Source of the DNA: Pseudescherichia sp031979925
GTDB taxonomy: Bacteria > Pseudomonadota > Gammaproteobacteria > Enterobacterales > Enterobacteriaceae
Direction of reading: 5' to 3'
Length of the DNA stretch: 64,000 bases
Assembly (NCBI RefSeq): GCF_031979925.1
Contig: NZ_DALZFB010000002.1
Coordinates: 124,001 to 188,000 of the forward strand
Below, piece after piece: positions 39,379 to 48,923 of the stretch. A model generated the notes under the pieces. The model saw nothing but the letters and a program-made list of their open reading frames with translations. It did no database searches and was not told where the DNA came from. Position 1 is the first letter of the stretch. Each line of letters begins with the position of its first letter. Made by a program: the position numbers and the translations under genes.

Positions 39379-41655
39379 ATGCTCAACCAGGAACTGGAAC
39401 TCAGTTTAAATATGGCTTTCGCCAGAGCGCGCGAGCACCGACATGAGTTTATGACCGTCGAGCACTTATTGCTGGCTCTGCTCAGCAACCCATCGGCTCG
39501 CGAGGCGCTTGAAGCGTGCTCCGTCGATCTGGTGGCGCTGCGTCAGGAACTCGAAGCCTTCATCGAACAAACCACACCCGTGCTGCCCGTCAGCGAAGAC
39601 GAGCGCGATACGCAACCGACGCTCAGCTTCCAGCGCGTATTGCAGCGTGCGGTATTCCACGTTCAGTCCTCCGGCCGTAGTGAAGTGACCGGCGCGAACG
39701 TACTGGTCGCTATCTTCAGCGAGCAGGAGTCTCAGGCTGCCTATCTGCTGCGTAAGCATGAGGTGAGCCGTCTCGACGTGGTGAACTTTATCTCCCACGG
39801 CACGCGGAAAGACGAACCGAATCAGGCTTCCGATCCCGGCAGCCAGGCAAATCACGAAGAGCAGGCAGGCGGGGAGGAACGTATGGAAAACTTCACCACC
39901 AATCTCAATCAGCTTGCTCGTGTCGGCGGGATCGATCCGCTGATCGGCCGCGACAGGGAGCTTGAGCGAGCTATCCAGGTACTTTGTCGTCGCCGTAAAA
40001 ACAACCCGCTGCTGGTGGGCGAATCCGGCGTCGGTAAAACGGCGATTGCGGAAGGTCTGGCCTGGCGTATCGTGCAGGGTGACGTGCCGGAAGTAATGGC
40101 TGACTGCACTATCTACTCGCTGGACATTGGTTCATTGCTGGCAGGTACCAAATACCGCGGTGATTTCGAGAAACGTTTCAAGGCGCTACTGAAACAGCTC
40201 GAACAGGACAGCAACAGCATCCTGTTTATCGATGAGATCCACACCATTATCGGGGCGGGTGCCGCCTCGGGTGGTCAGGTCGATGCCGCTAACCTGATCA
40301 AACCGCTGCTCTCCAGCGGCAAGATCCGCGTGATGGGCTCTACGACCTATCAAGAGTTCAGCAACATCTTTGAGAAAGACCGTGCGCTGGCGCGTCGCTT
40401 CCAGAAAATTGATATCACCGAACCGTCTGTTGAAGAGACGGTGCAGATCATCAACGGGCTGAAGCCGAAGTACGAAGCGCACCACGACGTGCGTTACACC
40501 GCGAAAGCGGTACGTGCAGCGGTGGAGCTGGCGGTGAAATACATTAACGACCGTCATCTGCCGGATAAGGCGATCGACGTGATTGACGAGGCCGGAGCGC
40601 GTGCGCGCCTGATGCCGGTCAGCAAGCGTAAAAAAACTATTAACGTGGCGGATATCGAAACGGTGGTGGCCCGCATCGCCCGTATTCCTGAGAAGAGCGT
40701 CTCTCAGAGCGATCGCGATACGCTGAAGAGCCTTGGCGAACGCCTGAAAATGCTGGTCTTTGGTCAGGATAAAGCCATTGAGGCCTTAACCGAAGCCATT
40801 AAGATGAGCCGCGCGGGTCTCGGCCAGGATCATAAACCGGTAGGCTCGTTCCTGTTTGCCGGCCCGACCGGGGTCGGTAAAACCGAAGTCACGGTTCAGC
40901 TCTCAAAAGCGCTCGGCATTGAGCTGCTGCGCTTTGATATGTCCGAGTATATGGAGCGTCATACCGTCAGCCGCCTGATTGGTGCACCTCCGGGATACGT
41001 TGGCTTCGATCAGGGTGGGCTGTTAACGGACGCGGTGATCAAGCATCCGCACGCGGTACTGCTGCTCGACGAGATCGAGAAGGCGCACCCGGACGTCTTT
41101 AACCTGCTGCTGCAGGTGATGGATAACGGTACCCTGACCGATAACAACGGGCGTAAAGCGGACTTCCGTAACGTGGTGCTGGTGATGACCACCAACGCCG
41201 GGGTGCGTGAAACCGAGCGTAAATCCATTGGTCTTATCCATCAGGATAACAGCACCGATGCGATGGAGGAGATCAAGAAGATCTTTACGCCGGAGTTCCG
41301 TAACCGTCTCGACAACATTATCTGGTTCGATCACCTCTCTACTGAGGTTATTCATCAGGTGGTGGATAAGTTTATCGTCGAGCTTCAGGTGCAGCTGGAT
41401 CAGAAAGGCGTCTCGCTGGAGGTCAGTCAGGAAGCACGCGACTGGCTGGCAGAGAAGGGCTACGATCGCGCAATGGGCGCACGTCCAATGGCACGCGTGA
41501 TTCAGGACAACCTGAAAAAACCGCTGGCCAACGAGCTGCTGTTTGGTTCACTGGTGGACGGTGGTCAGGTGACGGTCGAGCTGGACGTCGAGAAAAACGA
41601 GTTGACCTACGGCTTCCAGGGTGCGCAGAAGCACAAGCCGGAAGCGGCGCATTAA
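39379..41655 (+). CDS. clpA: ATP-dependent Clp protease ATPase subunit ClpA
   Basis: A 758-aa AAA+ unfoldase that feeds ClpP. It has the N-domain (residues 1-145, ClpS docking), a linker, AAA-1 (Walker A GESGVGKTA, Walker B ILFIDEIHTI) and AAA-2 (Walker A GPTGVGKTE, Walker B LLLDEIEKAHP), and an IGL-type ClpP loop (KSIGLIHQD). The ATG at 39379 gives MLNQELELSLN; five upstream codons are open but unneeded. A strong terminator follows the stop. serW, which lies here in E. coli, is absent. Confidence 0.97.
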   Translation: MLNQELELSLNMAFARAREHRHEFMTVEHLLLALLSNPSAREALEACSVDLVALRQELEAFIEQTTPVLPVSEDERDTQPTLSFQRVLQRAVFHVQSSGRSEVTGANVLVAIFSEQESQAAYLLRKHEVSRLDVVNFISHGTRKDEPNQASDPGSQANHEEQAGGEERMENFTTNLNQLARVGGIDPLIGRDRELERAIQVLCRRRKNNPLLVGESGVGKTAIAEGLAWRIVQGDVPEVMADCTIYSLDIGSLLAGTKYRGDFEKRFKALLKQLEQDSNSILFIDEIHTIIGAGAASGGQVDAANLIKPLLSSGKIRVMGSTTYQEFSNIFEKDRALARRFQKIDITEPSVEETVQIINGLKPKYEAHHDVRYTAKAVRAAVELAVKYINDRHLPDKAIDVIDEAGARARLMPVSKRKKTINVADIETVVARIARIPEKSVSQSDRDTLKSLGERLKMLVFGQDKAIEALTEAIKMSRAGLGQDHKPVGSFLFAGPTGVGKTEVTVQLSKALGIELLRFDMSEYMERHTVSRLIGAPPGYVGFDQGGLLTDAVIKHPHAVLLLDEIEKAHPDVFNLLLQVMDNGTLTDNNGRKADFRNVVLVMTTNAGVRETERKSIGLIHQDNSTDAMEEIKKIFTPEFRNRLDNIIWFDHLSTEVIHQVVDKFIVELQVQLDQKGVSLEVSQEARDWLAEKGYDRAMGARPMARVIQDNLKKPLANELLFGSLVDGGQVTVELDVEKNELTYGFQGAQKHKPEAAH

Positions 41656-41669
41656 TCTCTCACTCACGC

Positions 41670-41702
41670 CAATAAAAAAGGCCGGGAAATTTCCCGGCCT
41701 TT
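41670..41702 (+). terminator. clpA terminator (copy 1 of a repeated hairpin)
   Basis: AAAGGCCGGGAAA/TTTCCCGGCCTTT palindrome 15-47 bases after the clpA stop, with a short T tract. The 33-base unit recurs identically at 41825-41857. Confidence 0.8.
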
Positions 41703-41721
41703 CTATATCCAGAGGCTGAAC

Positions 41722-41798
41722 CGTAGGCCGGGCAAGCGCAGCGCCGCCCGGCGGCCCGCTATGCCGGATGGCGGCTATGGCCTTATCCGGCCTACGAG
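41722..41798. repeat. BIME between the two copies of the terminator
   Basis: Two REP-type palindromes (GTAGGCCGGGC...GCCCGGCGG and GCCGGATGGCGG...TCCGGCCTAC) lie between the clpA and infA terminators. Confidence 0.8.
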
Positions 41799-41824
41799 GG
41801 GCCATGTGCTACCGGATATAACAG

Positions 41825-41858
41825 CAATAAAAAAGGCCGGGAAATTTCCCGGCCTTTT
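41825..41858 (-). terminator. infA terminator (copy 2 of a repeated hairpin)
   Basis: The same GGCCGGGAAATTTCCCGGCC palindrome; on the minus strand it is followed by TTTTTT and lies 43-76 bases after the infA stop. Confidence 0.8.
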
Positions 41859-41900
41859 ACTATTTAGACTCTGTGCCATTACCGCACAGCAGCGATGCGA

Positions 41901-42122
<222 letters not shown>

Positions 42123-42404
42123 GTCCTCGGGGGTATCACTACCAAAATTTTTGAACCGGCAAGATAATGCCGAAGTTCGTCTGTTAAGTAAAGATTTGTG
42201 CTTATAAAACGCAGCAAAGTAACCTTGGCGTATTACCCTCGCGCCAGCGAAGCGGCGCAAAAAAGCGCAAACCTAAAGGGGAGCGATAAGATAAACGATG
42301 GGCGTTACCTGATTCGAGCTATTCCCAAGCGGCGGCGGGGCAACAGGCAGAAGCTACTCTGCGCCGCTATTATAGCACTCTGGAAGAAAATATGCCGAAA
42401 ACAT

Positions 42405-43109
42405 TCATAGGGCTGGCGTAAATAAGGTGCGTGGCAGCCAGCAGCGGGGAGACAGCGGCCGATGACGCAGGCGATCGAGGTGCTGAAGGTATTCCCGACG
42501 CGGTATTTCATCCACGCCCAGCGAGGCGGTATGCTCGTTCAGCACCTGGCAGTCAATCAGCTCGCCCCCCTGACGTAAAAACTCGGCGCAAAATACCAGC
42601 AGGGCGGTTTTGGAGGCATTAACCCGACGGCTAAACATCGATTCGCCGCAGAACAGCGCGCCCTGGGCGACACCGTACATCCCTCCGACCAGCTCGTCTC
42701 CCTCCCAGACCTCAATGGAGTGAGCATGGCCCAGCTCGTGCAGACGATGGTAGGCCAGTACCACGGCGGGGGTGATCCAGGTACCTTCATGGCGATCGGC
42801 AGCGCAGCCGTCAATCACCCGGCCAAAATCGTGGTTCAGCGTCACGCGGTAGGGCGAGTTTTTATGAAAGCGCTTCATGCTGCGGCTAACGTGAAAGCGG
42901 TCAGGCCACAGCACCGCCCGCGGATCGGGGGACCACCAGAGGATTGGGTCTCCGGGTGAAAACCAGGGAAAAATGCCCCGCTGGTAGGCCATCAGCAGAC
43001 GAGCCGGACTGAGATCGCCTCCCAGCGCCAGCAGTCCGTTTGGTTCACGCAGCGCCCCTTCCGGGGAGGGAAAAGCAAGAGAGTGATGAGATAGCTGAAC
43101 CAGGCGCAT
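42405..43109 (-). CDS. aat: leucyl/phenylalanyl-tRNA-protein transferase Aat
   Basis: A 234-aa enzyme that adds Leu or Phe to proteins with N-terminal Arg or Lys, making them ClpS/ClpAP substrates, so it works with clpS-clpA nearby. Conserved blocks: FPSPEGALREPNGLLALGGD, YQRGIFPWF, LWWSPDPRAVL, HSIEVWEGDELVGGMYGVAQ and GESMFSR. The ATG at 43109 gives the E. coli N-terminus (MRLVQLSHHS). Confidence 0.95.
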   Translation of the reverse strand: MRLVQLSHHSLAFPSPEGALREPNGLLALGGDLSPARLLMAYQRGIFPWFSPGDPILWWSPDPRAVLWPDRFHVSRSMKRFHKNSPYRVTLNHDFGRVIDGCAADRHEGTWITPAVVLAYHRLHELGHAHSIEVWEGDELVGGMYGVAQGALFCGESMFSRRVNASKTALLVFCAEFLRQGGELIDCQVLNEHTASLGVDEIPRREYLQHLDRLRHRPLSPRCWLPRTLFTPAL

Positions 43110-43178
43110 GGCGACAACGCTCCGCAACGCAACAATGATTGATCCATAGAACCAGGCAACGGGTGCCTGGTCAGTCGT

Positions 43179-44900
43179 CTACAGCCGCTGCTTAAACTGG
43201 TAATAACGCCCCTGTTTGGCCAGTAACGCTGTGTGATTACCTTGCTCAATTATTTGACCATTGTCCATCACAATAATGCGATCGAAGCGTGATAATCCAC
43301 GCAGGCGGTGGGTAACCATCAGCACGGTTTTGCCCATGGTAACACGTTCAAGTAAATCAAGAATTTGGCTCTCGGTGGTAGCATCCAGCCCCTCGGTGGG
43401 TTCGTCCAGCAGCAGCAGCGGGGCATCATGCAGCAGCGCCCGCGCCACCGCCAGTCGTCGCAGCTCGCCACCGGAGAGTTGACGGCCGCCTTCACCGAGC
43501 CAGCTGTTCAGCCCGCTCTCCTCAAGCAGCTTCTCCAGCCCCACCTGAGTGAGCACTGCCGCCAGGGTTTCATCCGTCGCCGTCGGTGAGGCCAGCCGCA
43601 GGTTGTCGCGCAGGGTGGCGCTAAACAGATGCACCCGCTGGGGCACAACGCTGATGGACGCACGCAGGGTCAGCTCGCTCAGGGAGGCAAGCGGCTGACC
43701 GTTAATGGCGATCTCGCCCGCAGCAGGATCCCAGGCGCGGGTCAGCAGCTGCAGAAGCGTGGATTTACCGCAGCCGGTGCGGCCCAGAATAGCAACGTGC
43801 TCTCCGGCATTAATCTGTAACGATAGGCCGTCCAGCGCCTTCTGCGGCTGCTGGGGATAGCTAAAGTTAACGTTGTCCAGGGTCAGCGCCACCTGCGCTG
43901 GCGGCGGCGTCTGGTTATCGCTAAAACGTACCTCGGGCGGGTACTGGGTGATCTGCGTAATTCGCACCGCCGAGGCGATAACCTGGCCCAGATGCTGGAA
44001 AGCGCCCGTTACCGGCGCGAGCGCCTCAAAGGCGGCCAGCGCACAGAAGACAAACAGGGCGATTAGCGCGCCCGGCTGGGTATCGCCTCCAACGCCGCCT
44101 GCCGCCAGCCACAGCATGGCGAGCACGGCGACCGCGTTGATCAGCAGCATCACCGCCTGCGACAGCGCGGTAAGCTCTGACTGACGACGCTGGGCGTCGT
44201 GCCAGCTTAGCTCGGTGTTCTCCATCTGCGCCCGATAGCGCTCGCTTGCGCCGAATATTGTCAGCTCCGCCTGGCCCTGAAGCCAGCTGGTGATCTGCTG
44301 GCGGTACTCGCCGCGCAGGGTGGTCAGCTTCTCGCCCGTAGGCTTACCGGCGCGATAGAACAGGGGAGGGAGCAGCAGCAGCGTCAGCAGCATAATGCCG
44401 CCGAGCGTCAATGCCAGGGTGGCATCGAGAATGCTAAGGCCGATGGTCACCACTACGATAGTAATCAGCGCACCCACCAGCGGGGAGATCACCCGCAGGT
44501 AGAGATGATCGAGGGTATCAACGTCCGCTACGATGCGGTTAAGCAGCTCGCCCTGGCGAAAGCGTGCCAGTCCGGCAGGAGAGAGGGGCAGCAGCTTGCT
44601 GAAGGTCGAGACGCGCAGGTGCTGAAGCACCCGGAAGGTAGCGTCGTGGCTCACCAGCCGCTCAAAGTAGCGCCCCGCGGTGCGGGTAATCGCCGCGCCA
44701 CGCACCCCGGCGGCGGGCAGCATGTAGTTAAAGCTGTACAACCCGCTCACGCCCACTACCGCCGAGGCGGAGAGGAACCAGCCCGAGAGCGTGATCAGGC
44801 CGATGCTCGCCAGCAGAGTAACGATGGCCAGCACGACGCCGAGCGTCAGCAGCCAGAAATGGCGCTTATAGAGCGCGAGAAAAGGGATAAGCGCGCGCAT
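43179..44900 (-). CDS. cydC: glutathione/cysteine exporter subunit CydC
   Basis: A 573-aa half-transporter (ABC type IV exporter) that pairs with CydD to export glutathione and cysteine and is needed for cytochrome bd assembly. Six N-terminal helices, then ATPase motifs GRTGCGKSTL, LSGGELRR (signature), LLLLDEPTEGLD and VTHRL. The cydD stop is directly followed by its ATG at 44900. Same length as E. coli CydC. Confidence 0.95.
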   Translation of the reverse strand: MRALIPFLALYKRHFWLLTLGVVLAIVTLLASIGLITLSGWFLSASAVVGVSGLYSFNYMLPAAGVRGAAITRTAGRYFERLVSHDATFRVLQHLRVSTFSKLLPLSPAGLARFRQGELLNRIVADVDTLDHLYLRVISPLVGALITIVVVTIGLSILDATLALTLGGIMLLTLLLLPPLFYRAGKPTGEKLTTLRGEYRQQITSWLQGQAELTIFGASERYRAQMENTELSWHDAQRRQSELTALSQAVMLLINAVAVLAMLWLAAGGVGGDTQPGALIALFVFCALAAFEALAPVTGAFQHLGQVIASAVRITQITQYPPEVRFSDNQTPPPAQVALTLDNVNFSYPQQPQKALDGLSLQINAGEHVAILGRTGCGKSTLLQLLTRAWDPAAGEIAINGQPLASLSELTLRASISVVPQRVHLFSATLRDNLRLASPTATDETLAAVLTQVGLEKLLEESGLNSWLGEGGRQLSGGELRRLAVARALLHDAPLLLLDEPTEGLDATTESQILDLLERVTMGKTVLMVTHRLRGLSRFDRIIVMDNGQIIEQGNHTALLAKQGRYYQFKQRL

Positions 44901-46667
44901 TTAAATCTCCTCCTGACGGTGGGCGAGCAGGGCGGCAAAAGCGCCGTTGGCGGCGGAAAGCTCGGCAAAGGTGCCCTGTTCGACAATCGACCCATTCTGC
45001 ATCACCCAGACGGCATCCCAGTCGGCAAGCCCCTCCAGCTGGTGGGTGACCATCAGCGTGGTCTGGCGCAGGGAGGCGGCGTTCAACGCCTGCATCACGC
45101 GCTGTTCGCTGTGGGCGTCAAGGCTGGCGGCGGGCTCATCCAGCAGTAGCAGTTGGCAAGGGTTGAGCAGGGCGCGCGCTACCGCCACCCGCTGGGCCTG
45201 ACCCACTGAGAGCCGTGCCGCCTGGTCACCAACCGGAGTATCAATCCCCTGCGGCAGCAGCGGCAGGAATTCACTCACCCAGGCGCTCTCCAGCGCGGCG
45301 TTAAGCTCTGCTTCGCTGGCGTCAGGGCGTGCCAGCAGCACGTTTTCACGCAGCGTGGCCGCCGGAAGCTGCGGATTTTGTCCCACCCAGCTCAGGCGTT
45401 GCCGCCAGGCTTCAGGGTTGAGATCCCGCAGCTCCGTACCGTTAACCTGCAACGAACCCCGGTAAGAGAGAAAGCCGGAGAGGGTATTGATAAGGGAGCT
45501 TTTACCCGAGCCGCTCTGACCCACCAGCACTACGCGCTGGCCTGCGGGCAGGGTAAAGTTGAGCGGACCGGCCAGCACCGCACCTTCCGGGGAAGTGATC
45601 CACAGATCGCGTGCGCTGATGCCGATGCCGTCGCTGTCGTCAGGCACTGCTTCGCCACGCTCTGGATGAGCGAGCGGCGTCTCCAGGAAGGTTTTCAGGC
45701 TATCCGCCGCGCCGACCGCCTGCGCTTTTGCATGATAAAAAGTACCTAAATCACGCAGCGGCTGGAAAAATTCCGGGGCCAGGATCAGGGCCAGGAAACC
45801 GGAGAAGAGCGTTACGCCGGTGCCATAGTGGCCGAAGTTCAGCTCGCCAAGGTAGGAGAAGCCAAAGTAGACCGCCACCAGCGCAATGGAGAGCGAGGTG
45901 AAAAACTCCAGCACGCCGGAGGAGAGAAACGCCAGGCGCAGCACCTCCATGGTGCGGCTGCGAAAATCTTCCGACGCTTTACGGATATTGTCCGTCTCTG
46001 CCGCACCGCGGCCAAAAATACGCAGCGTCTCCATTCCGCGCAGGCGATCGAGAAAGTGGCCGCTCAGGCGGGCCAGTGCCTTAAAGTTGCGGCGGTTTGC
46101 ATCGGCAGCGCCCATGCCGACCATCGCCATAAAGATCGGGATCAGCGGGGCCGTCGCCAGCAGGATCAGCGCCGCAACCCAGTTAAAGGGGAAGATAACA
46201 ATCACGATCAGCAGCGGCACGCTCACCGCCAATGCCATTTGCGGCAGGTAGCGGGCGTAGTAGTCATGCATATCGTCAATCTGCTCAAGGATCAGCGTCG
46301 CCCAGCTGCCTGCCGGTCGCCCCTGGATCCATGCCGGCCCGGCCTGCTGCAGGCGATCGAGCACCTGGCGGCGAATCTCATACCGGATGTGCAGGCCCGC
46401 ATGAAAGCCAACCCGCTCGCGCAGCCAGACCACCCAGGCGCGCAGCACAAACACCAGCACCAGCTGGATAAACGGCATCAGCAGCGCTTCGCGCGGAATA
46501 TTTTCGATGATCAGGTGGTTGAGTATGCGCGCCAGCAGCCAGGCCTGGGCGACAATCAGCAGACCGCTCGCCAGGCCGAGCAGGCGTGACACCAGCAGCC
46601 AACGGCGGGAGAAAATACTTTGCTGTTTTAACCAGCGGGTTAATTCTTGTTGACGGGTTTTATTCAT
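44901..46667 (-). CDS. cydD: glutathione/cysteine exporter subunit CydD
   Basis: A 588-aa half-transporter, partner of CydC. Six membrane helices in the first 330 residues, then Walker A GQSGSGKSS, a variant signature LSVGQAQR, Walker B LLLLDEPAASLD and VTHQLE. Length equals E. coli CydD. First gene of cydDC; trxB lies upstream on the same strand behind a terminator. Confidence 0.95.
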   Translation of the reverse strand: MNKTRQQELTRWLKQQSIFSRRWLLVSRLLGLASGLLIVAQAWLLARILNHLIIENIPREALLMPFIQLVLVFVLRAWVVWLRERVGFHAGLHIRYEIRRQVLDRLQQAGPAWIQGRPAGSWATLILEQIDDMHDYYARYLPQMALAVSVPLLIVIVIFPFNWVAALILLATAPLIPIFMAMVGMGAADANRRNFKALARLSGHFLDRLRGMETLRIFGRGAAETDNIRKASEDFRSRTMEVLRLAFLSSGVLEFFTSLSIALVAVYFGFSYLGELNFGHYGTGVTLFSGFLALILAPEFFQPLRDLGTFYHAKAQAVGAADSLKTFLETPLAHPERGEAVPDDSDGIGISARDLWITSPEGAVLAGPLNFTLPAGQRVVLVGQSGSGKSSLINTLSGFLSYRGSLQVNGTELRDLNPEAWRQRLSWVGQNPQLPAATLRENVLLARPDASEAELNAALESAWVSEFLPLLPQGIDTPVGDQAARLSVGQAQRVAVARALLNPCQLLLLDEPAASLDAHSEQRVMQALNAASLRQTTLMVTHQLEGLADWDAVWVMQNGSIVEQGTFAELSAANGAFAALLAHRQEEI

Positions 46668-46730
46668 TGCGCGCTTAGCAGGTGGCCTGTCAGATTTTTG
46701 AGCTGCGCAATGTTACAACGGGACAAAAAT

Positions 46731-46756
46731 AAAGGCGACTTATAGTCGCCTTTTTT
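46731..46756 (-). terminator. trxB terminator
   Basis: AAGGCGACTATAAGTCGCCTT stem-loop, read on the minus strand after trxB and followed by TTATTTTT; the plus strand also has a T6 tract. It lies about 25-50 bases after the trxB stop and before cydD. Confidence 0.8.
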
Positions 46757-46780
46757 ACCTTTGTTACTGACTTGTAAAGA

Positions 46781-47749
46781 TTATTTAGAAAGTTCAGCCA
46801 GTCCGTCGAGATAACGCTCTGCATCCAGTGCGGCCATGCAGCCGGTGCCGGCAGAGGTGATCGCCTGACGATAGATGTGGTCCATGACGTCCCCGGCGGC
46901 AAAGACGCCCGGGATGCTGGTCTGGGTAGCATTGCCGTGGATACCGGACTGCACTTTGATGTAGCCGTTTTCCAGCTCCAGCTGACCGTCAAAAATTGCC
47001 GTGTTCGGGCTATGGCCGATGGCCACAAACAGGCCCGCGACCTCTAACGACTCGACGTTGTCGGCATTCTGCGTATCACGCAGGCGCAGGCCGCTCACGC
47101 CCATCTGATCGCCGGTCACCTCTTCCAGGGTACGGTGGGTGTGCAGCACGATGTTACCGCTGGCGACTTTGTCCATCAGGCGTTTAATGAGGATCTTCTC
47201 CGCGCGGAAGGTATCGCGACGGTGGATCAGGTGCACCTCAGAGGCGATGTTCGCCAGGTAGAGCGCTTCCTCAACGGCGGTGTTGCCGCCGCCGATGACC
47301 GCAACTTTCTGGTTACGGTAGAAGAAACCATCACAGGTTGCGCAGGCGGAGACGCCGCGGCCTTTAAATGCCTCTTCTGACGGCAGGCCGAGGTAACGGG
47401 CGGACGCGCCGGTTGCCACAATCAGCGCATCACAGGTGTACTCACCGCTGTCGCCGGTCAGGCGGAACGGACGGTTCTGCAGATCGACCTTGTTGATATG
47501 GTCAAACAGGATTTCGGTCTCAAACTTCGCTGCGTGCTCGTGCATACGCTCCATCAGCAGCGGACCTGTCAGATCGTGCGGATCGCCCGGCCAGTTTTCC
47601 ACTTCAGTGGTGGTAGTAAGCTGACCGCCTTTTTCCATACCGGTCACCAGTACCGGCTGGAGGTTAGCGCGTGCGGCATAGACCGCGGCAGTGTAGCCGG
47701 CAGGTCCAGAACCAAGAATAAGCAGCTTAGTATGTTTAGCTGTGCCCAT
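46781..47749 (-). CDS. trxB: thioredoxin reductase
   Basis: A 322-aa FAD/NADPH enzyme that keeps thioredoxin reduced. FAD site GSGPAGYTAAVYAARA, active-site CATC (ACATCDGFFYR), NADPH site GGGNTAVEEALYL, and C-terminal FAD contact GVFAAGDVMDHIYRQA. The ATG at 47749 gives MGTAKHTKLLILG as in E. coli; a 32-codon open extension has no support. Confidence 0.96.
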   Translation of the reverse strand: MGTAKHTKLLILGSGPAGYTAAVYAARANLQPVLVTGMEKGGQLTTTTEVENWPGDPHDLTGPLLMERMHEHAAKFETEILFDHINKVDLQNRPFRLTGDSGEYTCDALIVATGASARYLGLPSEEAFKGRGVSACATCDGFFYRNQKVAVIGGGNTAVEEALYLANIASEVHLIHRRDTFRAEKILIKRLMDKVASGNIVLHTHRTLEEVTGDQMGVSGLRLRDTQNADNVESLEVAGLFVAIGHSPNTAIFDGQLELENGYIKVQSGIHGNATQTSIPGVFAAGDVMDHIYRQAITSAGTGCMAALDAERYLDGLAELSK

Positions 47750-48308
47750 GAGATCCCCATAGTTGGTGGCAGACAATGGGCTGGATTGTAGGGAATTTAC
47801 GGCGGTAAAAAAAGGGCATGGCAGTTTTGTTAACGATATGTGCAATAGGCGGGGCCAATAATCTACAACCTTTCATTTATTGCGACCATAACTAATTCTA
47901 CTGAAATTGGTAGTTTTATAAGAGGATTACATGAGTTTTAGGCAGGGTCGATGATGAATATCTGGCATGTTGTACTAAAAAAAGATGTTTTACTTTGACA
48001 ATCCGCTGCGCATTTGCGAAAACATTCGAAGAAGACAAGAGCAGCGCTTCGCGCGTGGGGAAAAATCACGCACAAAGATGCCCTTAACCGGGCCAGTGAC
48101 CGGACCAGTGACATAGTACAGGGCGTGGACAGACACCCTTTGCAATCTTACCGGCTGCGCCTGGCAACCGTCTTCTTAATGCAGGCCCCCAGTATGCTCC
48201 GCGCAAATAATGATAATGCGGAGCGTATGGTGACGGGCAAAGACTCTGAACAGTGAAGTGCACAGGGTCAAGACAGGAGTAGGGAAGGAATACAGAGAGA
48301 CAATAATA
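47750..48308. other. trxB-lrp divergent control region and lrp leader
   Basis: About 560 bp without a supported gene. E. coli lrp has a leader of roughly 270 nt and is autoregulated, so most of the right half is likely untranslated leader. The stretch 47860-48000 is very AT-rich (many A and T runs), as expected for a promoter bound by Lrp and H-NS. An 80-codon frame at 48014-48256 has no ribosome site and is not called. Confidence 0.6.
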
Positions 48309-48803
48309 ATGGTAGATAGCAAAAAGCGCCCTGGCAAAGATCTCGACCGCATCGATCGTAACATTCTGAATGAGCTGCAGAAGGATGGGCGCATCTCTAA
48401 CGTCGAGCTTTCAAAGCGAGTGGGACTTTCTCCGACGCCGTGCCTTGAGCGTGTGCGCAGGCTGGAAAGACAGGGTTTCATCCAGGGCTATACAGCGCTG
48501 CTGAACCCGCATTATCTGGATGCATCACTTCTGGTATTTGTTGAGATTACTCTGAATCGCGGCGCACCGGATGTGTTTGAGCAATTTAACGCCGCAGTAC
48601 AAAAACTTGAAGAGATTCAAGAGTGTCATCTGGTCTCCGGTGATTTCGACTACCTGTTGAAAACCCGCGTGCCGGATATGTCGGCCTACCGCAAACTGCT
48701 GGGTGAAACCCTGCTGCGTCTGCCGGGCGTCAACGACACGCGTACCTATGTGGTGATGGAAGAGGTCAAACAGAGCAATCGTCTGGTTATTAAAACCCGC
48801 TAA
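48309..48803 (+). CDS. lrp: leucine-responsive regulatory protein Lrp
   Basis: A 164-aa global regulator of amino-acid metabolism, transport and fimbriae. Residues 1-60 hold the helix-turn-helix (ISNVELSKRVGLSPTPCLERVRRL); the C-terminal RAM domain (about 70-150) binds leucine and drives octamer/hexadecamer assembly. It is essentially identical to E. coli Lrp. The ATG at 48309 is chosen; 17 open upstream codons belong to the leader. Confidence 0.98.
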   Translation: MVDSKKRPGKDLDRIDRNILNELQKDGRISNVELSKRVGLSPTPCLERVRRLERQGFIQGYTALLNPHYLDASLLVFVEITLNRGAPDVFEQFNAAVQKLEEIQECHLVSGDFDYLLKTRVPDMSAYRKLLGETLLRLPGVNDTRTYVVMEEVKQSNRLVIKTR

Positions 48804-48841
48804 CACGGAACAGGTGCAAAATCGACGCAATTTGATTACAC

Positions 48842-48861
48842 TCCTGGTAATCCATACAGCA
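48842..48861. promoter_or_regulatory. LexA box upstream of ftsK
   Basis: CTGGTAATCCATACAG fits CTG-N10-CAG with an AT-biased centre and lies about 65-80 bases before ftsK. E. coli ftsK has an SOS-inducible promoter (dinH) at this place. Confidence 0.75.
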
Positions 48862-48923
48862 GCAGTGTCGGGGCAACCTGACACTGTTCTCCGTTTTAGC
48901 AACAAGGACCTGGAGAGCCTTTC

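Noticed and set aside
41656..41900. tRNA gene serW expected from E. coli synteny
   Set aside because: No tRNA-like arms or T-loop consensus in the gap; only terminators and REP palindromes.
48014..48256. 80-codon frame before lrp
   Set aside because: No ribosome site and lies in the expected lrp leader.
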